DNA of 64,000 bases, taken from Mesostigma viride (taxonomy: Eukaryota > Streptophyta > Mesostigmatophyceae > Mesostigmatales > Mesostigmataceae). This document shows, in pieces, positions 1 through 10,695 of this stretch (positions are counted from its first letter, which is position 1; every line of letters starts with the position of its first letter). Under the pieces are notes generated by a model, which saw only the letters and a program-made list of their open reading frames with translations, searched no databases and was not told the origin of the DNA. Position numbers and translations under genes: made by a program. The DNA lies in contig RPFO01001805.1 of NCBI GenBank assembly GCA_009746045.1, positions 1 to 64,000 on the forward strand. Direction: 5' to 3'.

Positions 1-2
1 AG

Positions 3-368
3 GCCATCAAAGGCGGCGTGGCTATCGACGTCGAAAAGTGGAAACGCGCCGTCCACGCGGCGCTCTCTGACCATTTGGATGGCCTACGACAGAAACGAGA
101 CGCTCTCAAAAGAGGGTCTACTGAACGCGCGAAGGCCGACGATGACGTCAACGAATTCAAAGCGGGGGTGGACATGTTGGAGATCAGGTTCACGAGGGAC
201 TTGAACTCGAATCCGCAGACGGCCATGTCGAACTTGCTCAACATGGTTTTGCCTATAGGAGCCAGCAAAGACCTTGTAAAATCGACGATGTCGTCACCCG
301 ATACTTGGGTCAAGGCCGAAGGAGCCACGACCGCTCTTTCGAATTACATATTGACAGCGTATTCTTGA
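3..368 (+). CDS. Hypothetical protein, 5' end outside window
   Basis: The reading frame is open from the left edge, so the start lies outside the window; the visible part is about 121 codons ending in TGA. It is rich in charged residues and predicted to be helical (Lys/Arg/Asp/Glu-rich first half, then a more hydrophobic second half), with no motif I recognise. The next gene starts 26 bases after its stop in the same direction, as in the compact coding layout of giant viruses. Function unknown. Confidence 0.55.
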   Translation, partial: AIKGGVAIDVEKWKRAVHAALSDHLDGLRQKRDALKRGSTERAKADDDVNEFKAGVDMLEIRFTRDLNSNPQTAMSNLLNMVLPIGASKDLVKSTMSSPDTWVKAEGATTALSNYILTAYS

Positions 369-393
369 ATATAATAAATTGGAATATCATACA

Positions 394-1136
394 ATGGCGA
401 CCGCATTTGAAAAATTCCTCAATTTCCTCACCCTGTGTGTAACTGCATTTCTACTTGGCGTAGTCTTGTACACGGTTTTGTCGGGGAAGCCCCCTTTATC
501 CATAGGCCTAAAGTCCACGAAACCTCCCGCGGAAGAAAAGGAAAAAAAGGCCGATGCCGAGGATGAAGCGACGTCCTCGAAGGAGAAAACGGCGGAAACG
601 TCCGTGTCGCGCAAAGAGAAGGCTCTCACTATATCGGACACTCTAGCCGAACAGACGTATCGCACCATCGTCGTCTCGACGAACCCGATAGCAATGGTGG
701 CGGACGCCGCCTCCATGTTGTTGGGAGTGATGGGCGCTCATCGAGCCGCGAACGGAATCGGCAAAGCGATTGACGCCGTGATAAGCCGCACCCCTCTAGG
801 CGCCCTGTTTGGAGCGCTTTTAGACCCGAAATTGAGCGCCAAGTGTAAAGCTAGACAGATCCTGTCGTTCGGGTTCAGCAGGTGCGGGGGGATACTTTCC
901 AAATCCAACCCCGAGAGTTCACGAAAGAGGAGGAAACGCCGATCGTTTCGGAGCGTTTTTCGTACAAAACGTACGTGTACAACCCAGAAACGAAAACCGT
1001 CCGCTTAGGCGACACTGCCGAGCGGTTTTCGGTGAAGGAAAATGCGACCGTGCCGCCCAAACAGCCCGCTCCGACGTTGCCGACGACTTCGACGGATCAC
1101 GTGGTTACGGTGGGTTCCGAAAGGTTCAAGTATTGA
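394..1136 (+). CDS. Membrane-anchored hypothetical protein, frameshifted
   Basis: I chose the ATG at 394, which follows an AT-rich stretch ending in ATACA. A strongly hydrophobic segment at residues about 8-30 looks like an N-terminal membrane anchor. A Lys/Glu-rich linker and an Ala/Gly-rich hydrophobic region around residues 95-140 follow. The frame closes at 1008, but the downstream sequence continues as a sensible protein tail in another frame up to a TGA at 1136. The switch falls at a run of six G near 880-890. Either the integrated gene has lost a base or the assembly has a homopolymer error. No family recognised. Its last 40 bases overlap the convergent gene at 1097-1744. Confidence 0.5.
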
Positions 1137-1744
1137 GCCTCCTCTTGTTCGTGTGTCGTGCCTGAATGCTTGATTTCGATGCTCTCATCGAACGTCAGTT
1201 CGATGCCAGCCCAAAGACAGGTTTCGTGCACGACAAGGATCTTTTCCAAGCAACAACCCGGCGTCCCGCGATTCTTGAAGAGATGGAGTCGCTTGCGGAA
1301 ACCGGGGTAGTATCTTCCATACGACAACAACTGCCCCACGCCCTCCATCCAATTCTGGAACAGCTTGACCTCGATGATGACCTTCTCACTGGGCACGACA
1401 ATGTCGATGATCCCGGCTGGACATTTGAACTCGCGTATGCCGCTCAGTTCTTCGGCCAGCCGTTCTTGTATTCCGCGTTCCATGAACACGCGGCCATCGT
1501 CGTTCTTGGCCGCTTCTTCGGCTTCGGCTCTGACTTTGTTCAAGCACGCCGGAGTCGCGTACACGAGCGTGATGGGACGGCCACCTTTTTTGCTTTTTTG
1601 GGGCTGCACGACGGTGTAATAGTCCACTCCGTCTTCGTACTTTTCGGACAGAACTTGAGCGAGACGAAGCTTTCCTCCGATCCTCGCGTCCTTCAACACG
1701 GCGTCATTGACCAGGAAGAATCCGGGCCTGTCTCCCTCTTCCAT
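1097..1744 (-). CDS. PD-(D/E)XK nuclease-like protein (giant-virus MSV199-associated type)
   Basis: A 215-residue protein starting at ATG 1744. Residues about 100-165 hold a pattern typical of a restriction-endonuclease-like fold: a conserved Asp in a hydrophobic strand (IIDIVV), then a Glu-x-Lys strand (IIEVKLF), then a helix with W, G and Q and a second strand (RLHLF). The same arrangement follows MSV199/KilA-N domains in many nucleocytoviruses. The N-terminal 90 residues resemble the linker that precedes that nuclease. The nuclease assignment is inferred from motif spacing only; the substrate is unknown. Its 3' end overlaps the tail of the convergent membrane-protein gene. Confidence 0.55.
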   Translation of the reverse strand: MEEGDRPGFFLVNDAVLKDARIGGKLRLAQVLSEKYEDGVDYYTVVQPQKSKKGGRPITLVYATPACLNKVRAEAEEAAKNDDGRVFMERGIQERLAEELSGIREFKCPAGIIDIVVPSEKVIIEVKLFQNWMEGVGQLLSYGRYYPGFRKRLHLFKNRGTPGCCLEKILVVHETCLWAGIELTFDESIEIKHSGTTHEQEEAQYLNLSEPTVTT

Positions 1745-1803
1745 CTGTCATACCTGCGTTCCAAGAACACACAAAAAACAACACAAGACACACGCGCGTC
1801 CCG

Positions 1804-4718
1804 TTAGTACGTGACCGCGTGCTCGGTAATCAAATTGTACGGGGCGTCGATGATAGTGCCGAGAGTGTTCGAGTTGGTCACGGAGTTCGGAGCCAGGTTC
1901 GTCCCGATCCATCCGTTATAACCGCCGGACCCGCGCACCTTCACGAGCTGCAGCCCCTCGTTGTTAGAAATGCGGAAGCCGTAGGTCACGGTCAGCCCGG
2001 CGGCGTACGTCTCCTTCCAGCCGTAGACTTGCGCGTCGTGACTGGAAACGACGGCGTTCTTCACGCGCACGTCGTCGAACCATATGGCGTATCCCTGTCT
2101 GGTTCTTCCCTGGGCCGAGCCGCAGGGTGGGGGTGGATCCGACGTCCACGGAACCCGTTATGGTGGCCACGGAGTCACCGTTACGTACAACACGGTATCG
2201 GTTCCGTTGCGAGAAAGGCGAGGACGAAGGGACATCGAACACGACGACCGACGCGGTCTCGACGGTCTGGGTCCCGTCGGAGATCGTGAGCTTGCCCGCG
2301 CTGGTCACGGACACCGCAGTTGTCGCGCTGCCAGCATACGACATGAGAACGAGACCATTGCGAGCGAGCTGGAAAGGGCGGCGCGGGGGATCACCTTCGT
2401 GATGACGGTGAAGGTCCCGTTGGGCAGGGACGTCGCACACGTGGCGCTCTGGTTTCCGGACGCGTCGATCTTGAGCACGCCGCTGTTGACTACGGCGCCC
2501 CCGTTCAAAGTGAACGTCTTGCTGCCCACCTCGGAAACGGCCCCGGAGTTGAACTCCCAGCGCACGTCATCGGTTCCAGAGGGGAGGGAGGCGAGGGACA
2601 CGGAGGTCCCTGGGGCCTCGCGGTCGGCGCTCTCGATGGTGCGAGACAGCATGAGCTGTCCACCCTCGATGTGCCAGTAGGACCCGCCGACGGCCCCTTG
2701 TCCTGGTAGGTCTCCCCTGTGCCCATGTGCCATGTGAGGGCGCGGTTGGAGTAGGACGCGCTGCCGTCGACGAAAAGACCGGAGTTGTCCGCGGCGGCGT
2801 TCGTCGCGGGCACGCCCTTGTTCAGCTTGAAGTAGTCCACCGTCCACGCCTGGTTGTAGCCGGTGAAGTACGTTCCAAACGCTATGGTGCTGCTTGCAAC
2901 CGCGGTCATGTAGGACGTCACGTTGGTTGTCGGACTGCCGCTGAAAGTGATGGGGACGGTCGCACCTCCGTCCTTGGAGAAGGTGTAAGTGCCTGTGCAC
3001 ACCCCGCCCGACCATTCAAATGATAATTTGAACAGGTATGTACCAGCAGAATTCAACATGTTGACATTGTCGGATGAGATGTTGCTGCCCGCCCCGGCTG
3101 TTGTTTCCCTGTCGATTCTCAGCACACCGTTGTTAGCGGAGAACCGGTAGAAGCCCTGTTGTGCTCCAGCGTTATAGAGTTCGAGCGCAAAAAACTGGGC
3201 CGAGGTGCCCGTGTTGGACGTGAGTCCGCTGGTGATGGTGATGGGAAATTCGATGGAAATGTTATCGGTGCTCCAGGCAATCACACTCGAGGGGATGTTT
3301 GTGTACGCGGACGGGTAGTAGAACCCAGCCCTGGAATTGAGAGTGGAGGCAATGTTAAGAACCCCTCCGCTTACTGTGGCCCCTGCGAACACAGACAGGC
3401 CGGTGCCGTTCGAGATCGCGTTCGACGAGTTGGCGAACTGGAAGTCCATGATCGCGGAGGACCCAACCTGGTACCCCAGCTTCATCGTCTTGTCCACGAC
3501 CTCCAGGTTCCCGGTCGCGTTCGTGCTCTCCAGCAGTCCAGCCACCTTCAAATCGCCACTTACCGTCGTGTTCCCGGACGTCGTCAGCGCGCCCGTCACC
3601 GCCACCGTCCCGCTCGTGCTCGTCAGCTCCAGATTGCCCGCCGAAGTAGTCACCTTGCCGCTCCCGCCCGCCGTGCTCGTCAGAATCAGGTCCTTGCCGA
3701 CCGTCAGAGACGAGCCGCCAGGAGTGATCGACATCGCCGCAGAGCTCGTGGTAACTGCCGCGTTCGTCACAACCACGCCGCCCACGGTCACCGGGTTGGA
3801 CGCCGACCCCGCCGATGTGATCGTCAGGTTGCCCGAACTCGTGCTGAGCGCCGACCCCGCGAACGTCACGTTGGCCGCCTGCACCGTGTTGGCCGTAGAT
3901 CCGCCCGAAGTCAAAGCCAGCGTGCCGCTCGAGGTCGTGACCGCGCTATCCGTGACCTTCACGTTCTCCAGAACCACGGACTTGGTGGCGCCAGCCGTAA
4001 GAGTCAGGTCCACGTCGCTCGAGACCGTGAGCGCGTTATCGGTAACCTTGACGCTCTCCAGAACCACGGACTTGGTAGCGCCGGCCGTGAGGGTAAGGTC
4101 CACGTCGCTCGATACTGACAATGCATTATCGGTGAACTTGACGGACTCCACGATCACCGATTTCGTAGCCCCCGCGGTAAGGCTCAAGTCGACATCCCCG
4201 GACACGGTCACTGCGCTATCGGTAACCTTGACGGACTCGAGCACGACCGACTTGGTCGCGCCCGCCGTCAAAGTGAGATCCACGTCGCCCGAAACCGTGA
4301 CCGCGCTGTTTGTGACCTTGACCGACTCGAGAACGACCGACTTTGTCGCGCCGGCGGTAAGTGTGAGATCCGTGTCGCTCGCAGTGGACAACGAGGCCGC
4401 GTTAAAAATGACATCGTCTACGCGAACCGCGCCGCTGCTAGAAGCTAGATTCAAACCGCCCGCGGACGTGCTAATCTGATTGCCTGAAAACGCGAGGTCG
4501 TCGACCGTGAGACCGCCTATCATGCTTGTGGTTCCTGTGATCAACAACATGTTCGTGTTATCCGACCCCAGCCCGTCGTTGGGGTTGATCACGATGCGGT
4601 CCTTAGAGGAAATGATGAGATCATGAGATGAGGCGAGGGGGTTCGAATCGCCAGACAAAGACGTCGTGGTAACGCTGCCCATGCGCATGTTGCTCAGGTT
4701 CTCACAAGGCAGAGACAT
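1804..4718 (-). pseudogene. Tail-fibre-like repeat protein with concanavalin/LamG-type C-terminus, three frameshifts
   Basis: Starting at ATG 4718, the N-terminal half consists of beta-rich repeats: five near-identical 30-residue units (positions about 4400-3930), then more diverged ones, ending in a short motif (about 3480) like those that close the stalks of giant-virus and phage fibres. Two jelly-roll lectin-like segments follow (about 3450-2790 and 2680-1830). The second ends in a segment of the IWFDDVRV type, typical of LamG/concanavalin-like domains. The frame changes near 2697, 2383 and 2115, each in a G/C run, and the last frame ends at 1804. Repaired length would be about 970 residues. 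Likely role: capsid or fibre surface adhesion. A broken fibre gene fits an integrated, decaying virus. Confidence 0.7.
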
Positions 4719-4760
4719 CGATTAGGGTAATACCATTACTTTAGAAAAAATTTATACAAG

Positions 4761-5927
4761 TCAAGAGGATTTCGTGACCACTAGGTAGTTCTTCAAGAAC
4801 TGCCCCTTATCGGCGTCCGAAGGCGCGCGAATCGCGATGTTGTCGAGCGTGTCCACAAAGTCAGAAGCCAACGTGATGTCAGCCATATCACCCCAGGTGA
4901 CGATCGTCGTCCCCCTTCCCTGGTTCTGGTTCCCGTTAAACACGGCCATGGCTCGATGATCGTCTCCCGTCGAATTCACCTCCGTGAAGTGATACGACCT
5001 CCCGACGGGCAGGACGAAAACCCCCACGCCCACAAAAAGCATGTTGCCGAACCGCGAGCCGTCTCGCACGTGGACCGTGTGATCCGGGTCCGTATTGCAC
5101 ACGACGATGTCGCGCTGGTTTTCGCGCGGCAGGCGGTTCTCGACGAAAGGAAAGGACTTGCCGTCAACCTGCAACATCGTGCCTGGAGGAACGTCGAACA
5201 CGAGCTTTTTGGTCGGATCGAGCTCTTCGAGTGCGATCGGAGCCTGGACCCCCGTGCCCCACACGAGCACCTTCGCGCCACCCGGGAGAAAACGGTTGTT
5301 GTTGGCCATCATCAAACGGCTGAAAGGAGTGGAGAAACACTCTCTCGGCGGTCGTGGGATGTTGAAGGCGGCGAACCTCGCCTTCCGGTCGGGGAACACG
5401 ATCATCGTGTCGCACTTGTACGCCCCGATCCACCGCTTGACGTGCGCGAGGGCCAACAAAACCGCGTATTCGAAGTAAAACGTCCCCTGACCCGGCCTCT
5501 GTGCGCACGCGGAGTCGAAAATGAGGACATCGATGCCGGGGCGGTTCCTCAGAAAAGGGACGACGGCTCTCCAGTCGAGGAGGATGCGACTCAGGTCGTC
5601 TGGAAACCGAGTGTCGACGTTTCCCAGGTCCCACGTGACACCGAAAAGGCCGAGATTCTTGTTCTCGGCGTCGTAAATGATGAGCCGGACGGCGGTCTTG
5701 TCCTTGAACGAGTACGAGCCTTTCCACTCGTCGAGGATTAAATTGTCCAAGCGCGCCGAGCACTTGAACATCCTCGATCGCAGGACGGGCCACATCTCGG
5801 ACATCATGGATTTAGACGCCATGCCGAAAAGGGCGGCGTCTCCATACCCCACGTCGGCGATCTTCTCCATGATATCGGCTCTCAACTCCACCGGCAGCTT
5901 TTCGAAGTAGCCCAGAGGAGACTCCAT
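4761..5927 (-). CDS. F-box-like protein
   Basis: I start this at ATG 5927, where an F-box-like segment begins at residue about 10 (LPVELRADIMEKI, then a short Ala/Leu/Ser-Lys helix). F-box-like N-termini are common in giant viruses, where they are thought to redirect host SCF ubiquitin ligases. The remaining roughly 340 residues are globular and match no family I know; they contain many beta-strand-like hydrophobic stretches and a D-P-D-H-T-V-H-V segment. No frameshift is visible. The upstream gene ends 14 bases before this start, and both lie on the same strand. Confidence 0.55.
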   Translation of the reverse strand: MESPLGYFEKLPVELRADIMEKIADVGYGDAALFGMASKSMMSEMWPVLRSRMFKCSARLDNLILDEWKGSYSFKDKTAVRLIIYDAENKNLGLFGVTWDLGNVDTRFPDDLSRILLDWRAVVPFLRNRPGIDVLIFDSACAQRPGQGTFYFEYAVLLALAHVKRWIGAYKCDTMIVFPDRKARFAAFNIPRPPRECFSTPFSRLMMANNNRFLPGGAKVLVWGTGVQAPIALEELDPTKKLVFDVPPGTMLQVDGKSFPFVENRLPRENQRDIVVCNTDPDHTVHVRDGSRFGNMLFVGVGVFVLPVGRSYHFTEVNSTGDDHRAMAVFNGNQNQGRGTTIVTWGDMADITLASDFVDTLDNIAIRAPSDADKGQFLKNYLVVTKSS

Positions 5928-5940
5928 GGCCGCCAAGGTT

Positions 5941-7195
5941 TCAAGACACGACCTCGAGCAGTTTGGTGTTGAGGTAGAGGTTGTTGGATATATACCCGAG
6001 AGCCTCCTCCTCAGCGTCCCCCAAAAGGTAATATGTAGGCGGCGGTTCGTTCTTACGAACCACCGATCCGTCCTCCGGTTCCTTCTGGATGGTTTCGGGT
6101 ACGGACGCCTTTTCGATGTCAAGAGCCGCCTTAAGAACGTCTGGAATCGATCGATCCGTATTATTCTCACGCGGGATCGAGTACCACTGCTTGTACACGT
6201 CACCGCCAGGTTCTAGTACACCAGGGACCCTCTGTTCTCCCGGGGATATCGATACGGTTGGAAGGCCGAGCTCTTTCTTGATCGCGTTTTCCAACGCTTT
6301 TGAGTTTGCGTCACAATCCACTCCTGACATCCTCGCCTTCCTGCACAATTCGTCGTACTCGAAGTGGCAATCCAACGGGTCGGTTTTCGACCCGTGGCAC
6401 GCAACATAAAACGCGCTATTCCCCCCCATCCCTTGCGTCTTGAGTTTGGACGCGTTTTCCAACTCTTTTTGAAACGACGCTCGTAACTGTGTTTCATACA
6501 TGTTGTATTGAGATTTCGCGCGGAAAACCTTGTCTTTGCGCAAGGTTTCTAAATATTTCACCATTGCTTCCATCTCTTTATCGCACTTATCGGGGGCTTG
6601 TAAACACGGGTGCTCGCCTATCCCCTTCGCGAGGATCTGTTCTTTGGAAGGCACAGGGGCGCCGAGAGACATCTTGAATGTCCAATAACTCATTGCCTCT
6701 TTAAGCGACTTCGGCTTTGCGTCATCCACGAGTTTCTCGATGATACCCTTGCGGATTTCGGCCACTTTTCGGTCGCACGGGCGGTACTCGTCGCACTTTC
6801 CTAATTGGGATTCGAGAGCGATATCTCTTTCGCTAGGGATCGTAATCTTTCCGTCTACGGCCGCGCTTTCTTGGATCTTGCGGACCCAATAGTTTACGAT
6901 ATCAGTTTGCTTGCTGACCGCATTCATAGCGGCCATCGCGGGATCGGACAGGTAACGGATCGAGTCTTGACCGCTATCTCGCATCCTTTCTAAATCCTGT
7001 GGGCTCGTCTTTGGCTCCGCTCGTGGCTTCGGTTTATGTGTCGAGGTTCCACTCCCCCTCCATTGTGAGCGCTGGCTTGTTCTCAATGGTCTTCCATGTT
7101 AAATAGGACTGCAACGCGAGACTACTGAAAAAAAGAAGCAGAACGGCAACCCATTCTCCTTTCATGCCTTTAGCTGCATTCTGGACAGAAGACAT
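5941..7195 (-). CDS. Hypothetical membrane-anchored protein, frameshifted near its N-terminus
   Basis: The long frame (7086-5941) has no ATG at its beginning. Upstream, ATG 7195 opens a frame coding for a short soluble stretch, a hydrophobic helix (VAVLLLFFSSLALQSYL) and a few more residues, and then runs into a stop. The two frames join sensibly at a run of five G near 7047. I therefore read this as one gene of about 418 residues with an N-terminal membrane anchor and one frameshift. The body is charged and Cys-containing (CDEYRPCDRK, then paired Cys about every 60 residues). No family recognised. An AT-rich TATAATATAAAGA lies directly before the start. Confidence 0.55.
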
Positions 7196-7220
7196 TCTTT
7201 ATATTATACACCGCAAATAA

Positions 7221-8473
7221 TCACAAGTCCATCACGACCTTCTGCACGTCCGACTCGTCGGTCTTCTTTTTCCGCCCCCTGGTTTTCTTTTTGGGGCATC
7301 GCCAACTTGCACGGTTCGGACGTCCTGATCCCCCATCGTGCTCCCCGTCACGCTCTCGTCGTCCATCTTGCCATCCAAAGTCTCGACGATGACCGCGTTC
7401 GAAGGACCCGTGGAACTCAGCGTGTCCTGAACGATATGGTCCAACGGAGTCAAGCTAGGAGCGCTCGCTCGCGCCCGAGCGCCGTCCATCATTCCACCCA
7501 TGTCCATCCCCATCCCCATCATGGGCCCACGCATCACGTAGGCTTCCTTGGGAGCGTTCGAGGAGGAGGATGCGGCAGGGGGCGGGTCGTTGAACACCTT
7601 CTTGGGAGCGGGAGGCGCGGGCTGAGACGAAGGAGACGGGTCCATGCTGTTCTTCATCATCACCTTCAGCAACGACTTCATCAGCTCCGGGTCCTGCTTG
7701 GCGATCTCCGACATGCTCGGCAACCCGGAACGCGTGAAAGATGCCGTCATATGGAACATCAGGGCGGATCCGCCCACCATCAAGATCAGTTCGACCTCGG
7801 GCGCCATCGCCACCTTCCCCCTGTGCTTGTCGTACAACCGCTCGAACACGTTGTCGTAATCCCCGATGTTCGCCATGACGCTTTCCGACCACCCGTCGAG
7901 TTTCAAGCCGATCGGGTCGTACCGGTTGTTGAAGAACTGCACGGCGCTCGTTCCGGCAACGAGGATCTGTCTCATCATGTTCACCGCGTTGCGGCATTCC
8001 GCGGCACGCTCGATCTTCGAATACTCGAACCGCATCTCCTCGATGTCGGACCGCATGTCAAACTGGGGCACGTCGAACCCCCTCTCTTTGAGCCGGTGGA
8101 GCCTGTGAAGCAGGTCCGTCTTCTCCTTGAACAATTCCTCTCGAGACGGACCCGACGGCGCGGACGGATGAATCGTGTCCTCCATTCCGAACCCGTCCAT
8201 CATGTCGTCTTCGTCGTCCCCGTCGTCCGGGAATTCGTCAAAGGCAAACTCTTCTTTCGCCGAACCGCCCGGATCCGTGCTCACCGGAGGCGCGAACTGG
8301 GAACGAGCCTTTTTGGGGTTCGCAAGCATGTCAAAGATGTCGTCCCCGGGACCCGAAGAGTCGACGGGCGGCCTCCTCGCGGCCGGCGGCGGGGGTCTGC
8401 GGTACCCGCCTTTCACAACGGGGATGTCATCTTCTTCCTCCACGACGTCGATGCCCATGAACCTGGCCGCCAT
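7221..8473 (-). CDS. DUF5767 family nucleocytovirus protein
   Basis: Residues about 115-275 show the signature of DUF5767: a coiled leader (KxxLLxRLxxLxERG-D-PQFDMRSDIEEMRFEY), then an Asn-Arg-Tyr-Asp-Pro turn (FFNNRYDPIGLKLDGWSESV), a YDNVFERLYDKHRGK helix and a GGSALMFHMT segment. The family is widespread in giant viruses; its function is not known to me. The N-terminus is Pro/Asp/Glu-rich, and a Met/Gly-rich low-complexity tail follows. The frame as read ends at 7232, but a one-base shift in the C4-A5 run near 7285 gives a basic tail with the usual GRKKK-type end and a stop at 7221. This is one of the best markers that the region is viral. Confidence 0.8.
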
Positions 8474-8560
8474 CCTCTATGACAAGAAGGCATAAAACTT
8501 TGCGCATCGGCGAAACGAGCCACGTGTGCGGTATCGCGAAAACAATTATGTCGCAAGTCC

Positions 8561-8570
8561 TTATAAAGCA
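8561..8570 (+). promoter_or_regulatory. TATA-like box TTATAAAGCA
   Basis: The ten bases TTATAAAGCA lie 4 nt before the ATG at 8574. The identical ten bases lie 9 nt before the ATG at 16455. Such short spacing to the start codon is typical of late-type viral promoters or very short leaders and is unusual for a host gene. Confidence 0.45.
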
Positions 8571-8573
8571 CGC

Positions 8574-9436
8574 ATGCCCGTCAACGCCCCCCTCGCCGTA
8601 GCCGGCGCCGCCACCGCCGCGGCGTCCATGTTTCTGTTGTACAAGGTCGCGCGAGAAAGCCCCGTGGACGAACCGGAAACGGATTCCGAGCCGGAGTCGG
8701 ACGAGCAACCCCAACTGACCCCGATGGACCCGTACGTCGACAAGAACGAATACTTGATCCCGTCGGCGAAGAAGACCGACCAAGTGGTCGCTGACTCTGT
8801 GACCCCGGAAATGGTCGAAGAAGCCATCCGGCAGCAGGAGGAGCAGCAACAAGTGATCGCCGCGCTCCTGCAGCGAGTGGACACGCCCATGGAAATCCCG
8901 CTCTGGACCTCGGTTTCGCTCGTCCCAAACCCCACGAGTCCTATCAACGACGTCGTGGAGTCGGACGAGCCGCCGACCAAGCTCCCCTTGTCCGAAATCG
9001 CCAGGAGAATGGACGGGAAGACGGGGCAGTGGTACCAAATCGGCCCTTTCCTGGCCGTCTTCGACGACACGAACATGAAGTTCGCCCTCGCACGGGTGGT
9101 GGAAGAAGGATCGATTCCGAATCCGGATTTCGCGCCGTTCTATTGGACGAGGCGGCAGTCCGTCCCGCACAAAAATTACACCAAGTTCGAAATAGGGGCC
9201 CTGATGACGAATCTGAGGGCCCAGGCGAAAAACGGGGCGAGTCGCAAGAACACGTGGTGCTCCACGAAGCGGGGCCCTTCAACATCGGCATGGCGCTCTT
9301 CGAGTCCAAAGAGTCGCGCATCGTGGACGGGGTGACGAGGGGGTCGACGACCCGGCGGAAGGCGTTCGTGTTTCGCTACTCGAACTTCAACGGGCTTCCC
9401 GCGTTAGGAGAGGACGAGGAAGACGGAGGAGAATGA
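8574..9436 (+). CDS. Hypothetical protein with N-terminal membrane anchor, frameshifted
   Basis: ATG 8574 is followed at once by an Ala-rich hydrophobic segment (residues about 5-25) and then an acidic stretch. The body has a Gln/Glu coiled segment (EEAIRQQEEQQQVIAALLQRV) and a globular C-terminal half. Near 9225-9245 (runs AAAAA and GGGG) the frame slips. Continuing in the other frame gives a coherent tail (HEAGPFNIGMALFES and onwards) to a TGA at 9436. It ends 14 bases before the convergent OTU-type gene. I do not recognise the family; a virion or membrane-associated role is possible from the anchor alone. Confidence 0.5.
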
Positions 9437-9450
9437 GGCGGAAACTGTTA

Positions 9451-10691
9451 TCACTCGTACCTGAGCGGCTCGTAGATACCTCCGTGGCCTTTGTACAGAT
9501 AAATGCGTTTGAACCCTATATTGTTCGTGGGGTACAATCTCGCCCAAAGCCTCGTCACGAGGTGTGGTTCATTACCTCCCACCCGGGTCAAGATTACGAT
9601 CTCTCTTCCCTCCTCGAAGGCCGCGAGGGTGATAATTTCGTCGGTGATCTTCCCGTTCTTGATGTCTTCGATAACACTCTTCATCCCTTGTTCGGTTTTT
9701 AATCTCGGGAGGAACCCGTCGTTCGATTGGATCGAGTTATAGCTCTGTGCATCCCCCTGCAACCTCCCCATAAGCTTTTTGTCTTCCTCGCTCAATCTCT
9801 TATCGTGTTTCGAGTGGTTATCGGTCAGGTGGAGAGTGTCCAGCGGGTCTGTCATGGCGACGGCGAGGGTAACGGCGGTGAAGAAACTCCCCGTCGGACT
9901 CGCGCGAACATGGGTGATCTTGTCGTTGAGATACGGCACTCGTCCCAACCGGAACGGGGCGTCCGAGTACGGGTCCAAGGGAGGGGTATACATGCCGGTA
10001 TTCGGAGGGTCGTGCTTTTCGATCCGGATGTTTAAGTTGTTTATCAAGACGCCTTTGGGATCTAATAGCGGGTGGTCCCCATAATCCGCCCTTGTACGAC
10101 GAGAATCGCGAGGAAGAAGAGCCTCGTAATGCTTTTTGCCATTGTGGTATATCAACAACGGCCGTAAAGCGCGAACTACCCCCACTTGCGACTCGTAAAT
10201 CTGGAACCTAAACTGGTCGTGTTTGAGAGACGTGTCGAACACCCTGCTGATGACGTAGATGTCCGTACGGAGAATGTCCGCAAGCAAGGCGATAATATCG
10301 CTGTTCGCGAAATTGTTCCCTGACAACCTCTTCTTCGTATCGTTGAGAGCGCTATCCGTGTACTCGATGTACGGATGTCTTTCGTGCCTTTCGGCGTGCC
10401 GTATCAGACTATCGAGTCTTGACCGCGCCTCCTCTCGTAATTTCGTGGCCAATTTGAGGAGCGTCTGGTACGTCACTTCCGGATTTCTCTCTCGCCAAGC
10501 CTTGCAGAGATTCACGGCGTGATATAAACAGTTGCCATCGGCCGGCGTTGATCGAAGGTACGCGACCTCGTGGACTCCGAACAACTTGTGACTGAATTTG
10601 AAAGGGACGTCGATTTTGTTCATGATCTTAAACTGGTACGTGGGGTGGTTGTCCGGATATCGGTGTGGGTTTATATTGATCACGTCCGTCT
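9451..10691 (-). pseudogene. OTU-like cysteine protease gene, 3' part (split by TTAA element)
   Basis: This is the downstream part of a gene whose 5' part is at 12416-13241. It encodes about 410 residues. The first half is an OTU domain: a catalytic-type D-G-N-C-L-Y-H-A loop near 10540-10520 and a histidine segment KKHYEALL near 10120. OTU proteases remove ubiquitin. The second half repeats the fold, but its equivalent loop reads PTGSFFTAV and its end GGIYEPL, so the Cys and His positions are lost and this copy is probably a non-catalytic binding domain. No ATG starts this fragment properly; the first in-frame one is at 10623. Removing the insertion joins it in frame to the upstream part. Confidence 0.7.
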
Positions 10692-10695
10692 TTAA

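Noticed and set aside
3337..4479. A 380-codon forward frame within the fibre gene
   Set aside because: It mirrors the 30-residue repeats of the reverse-strand fibre and matches no protein type.
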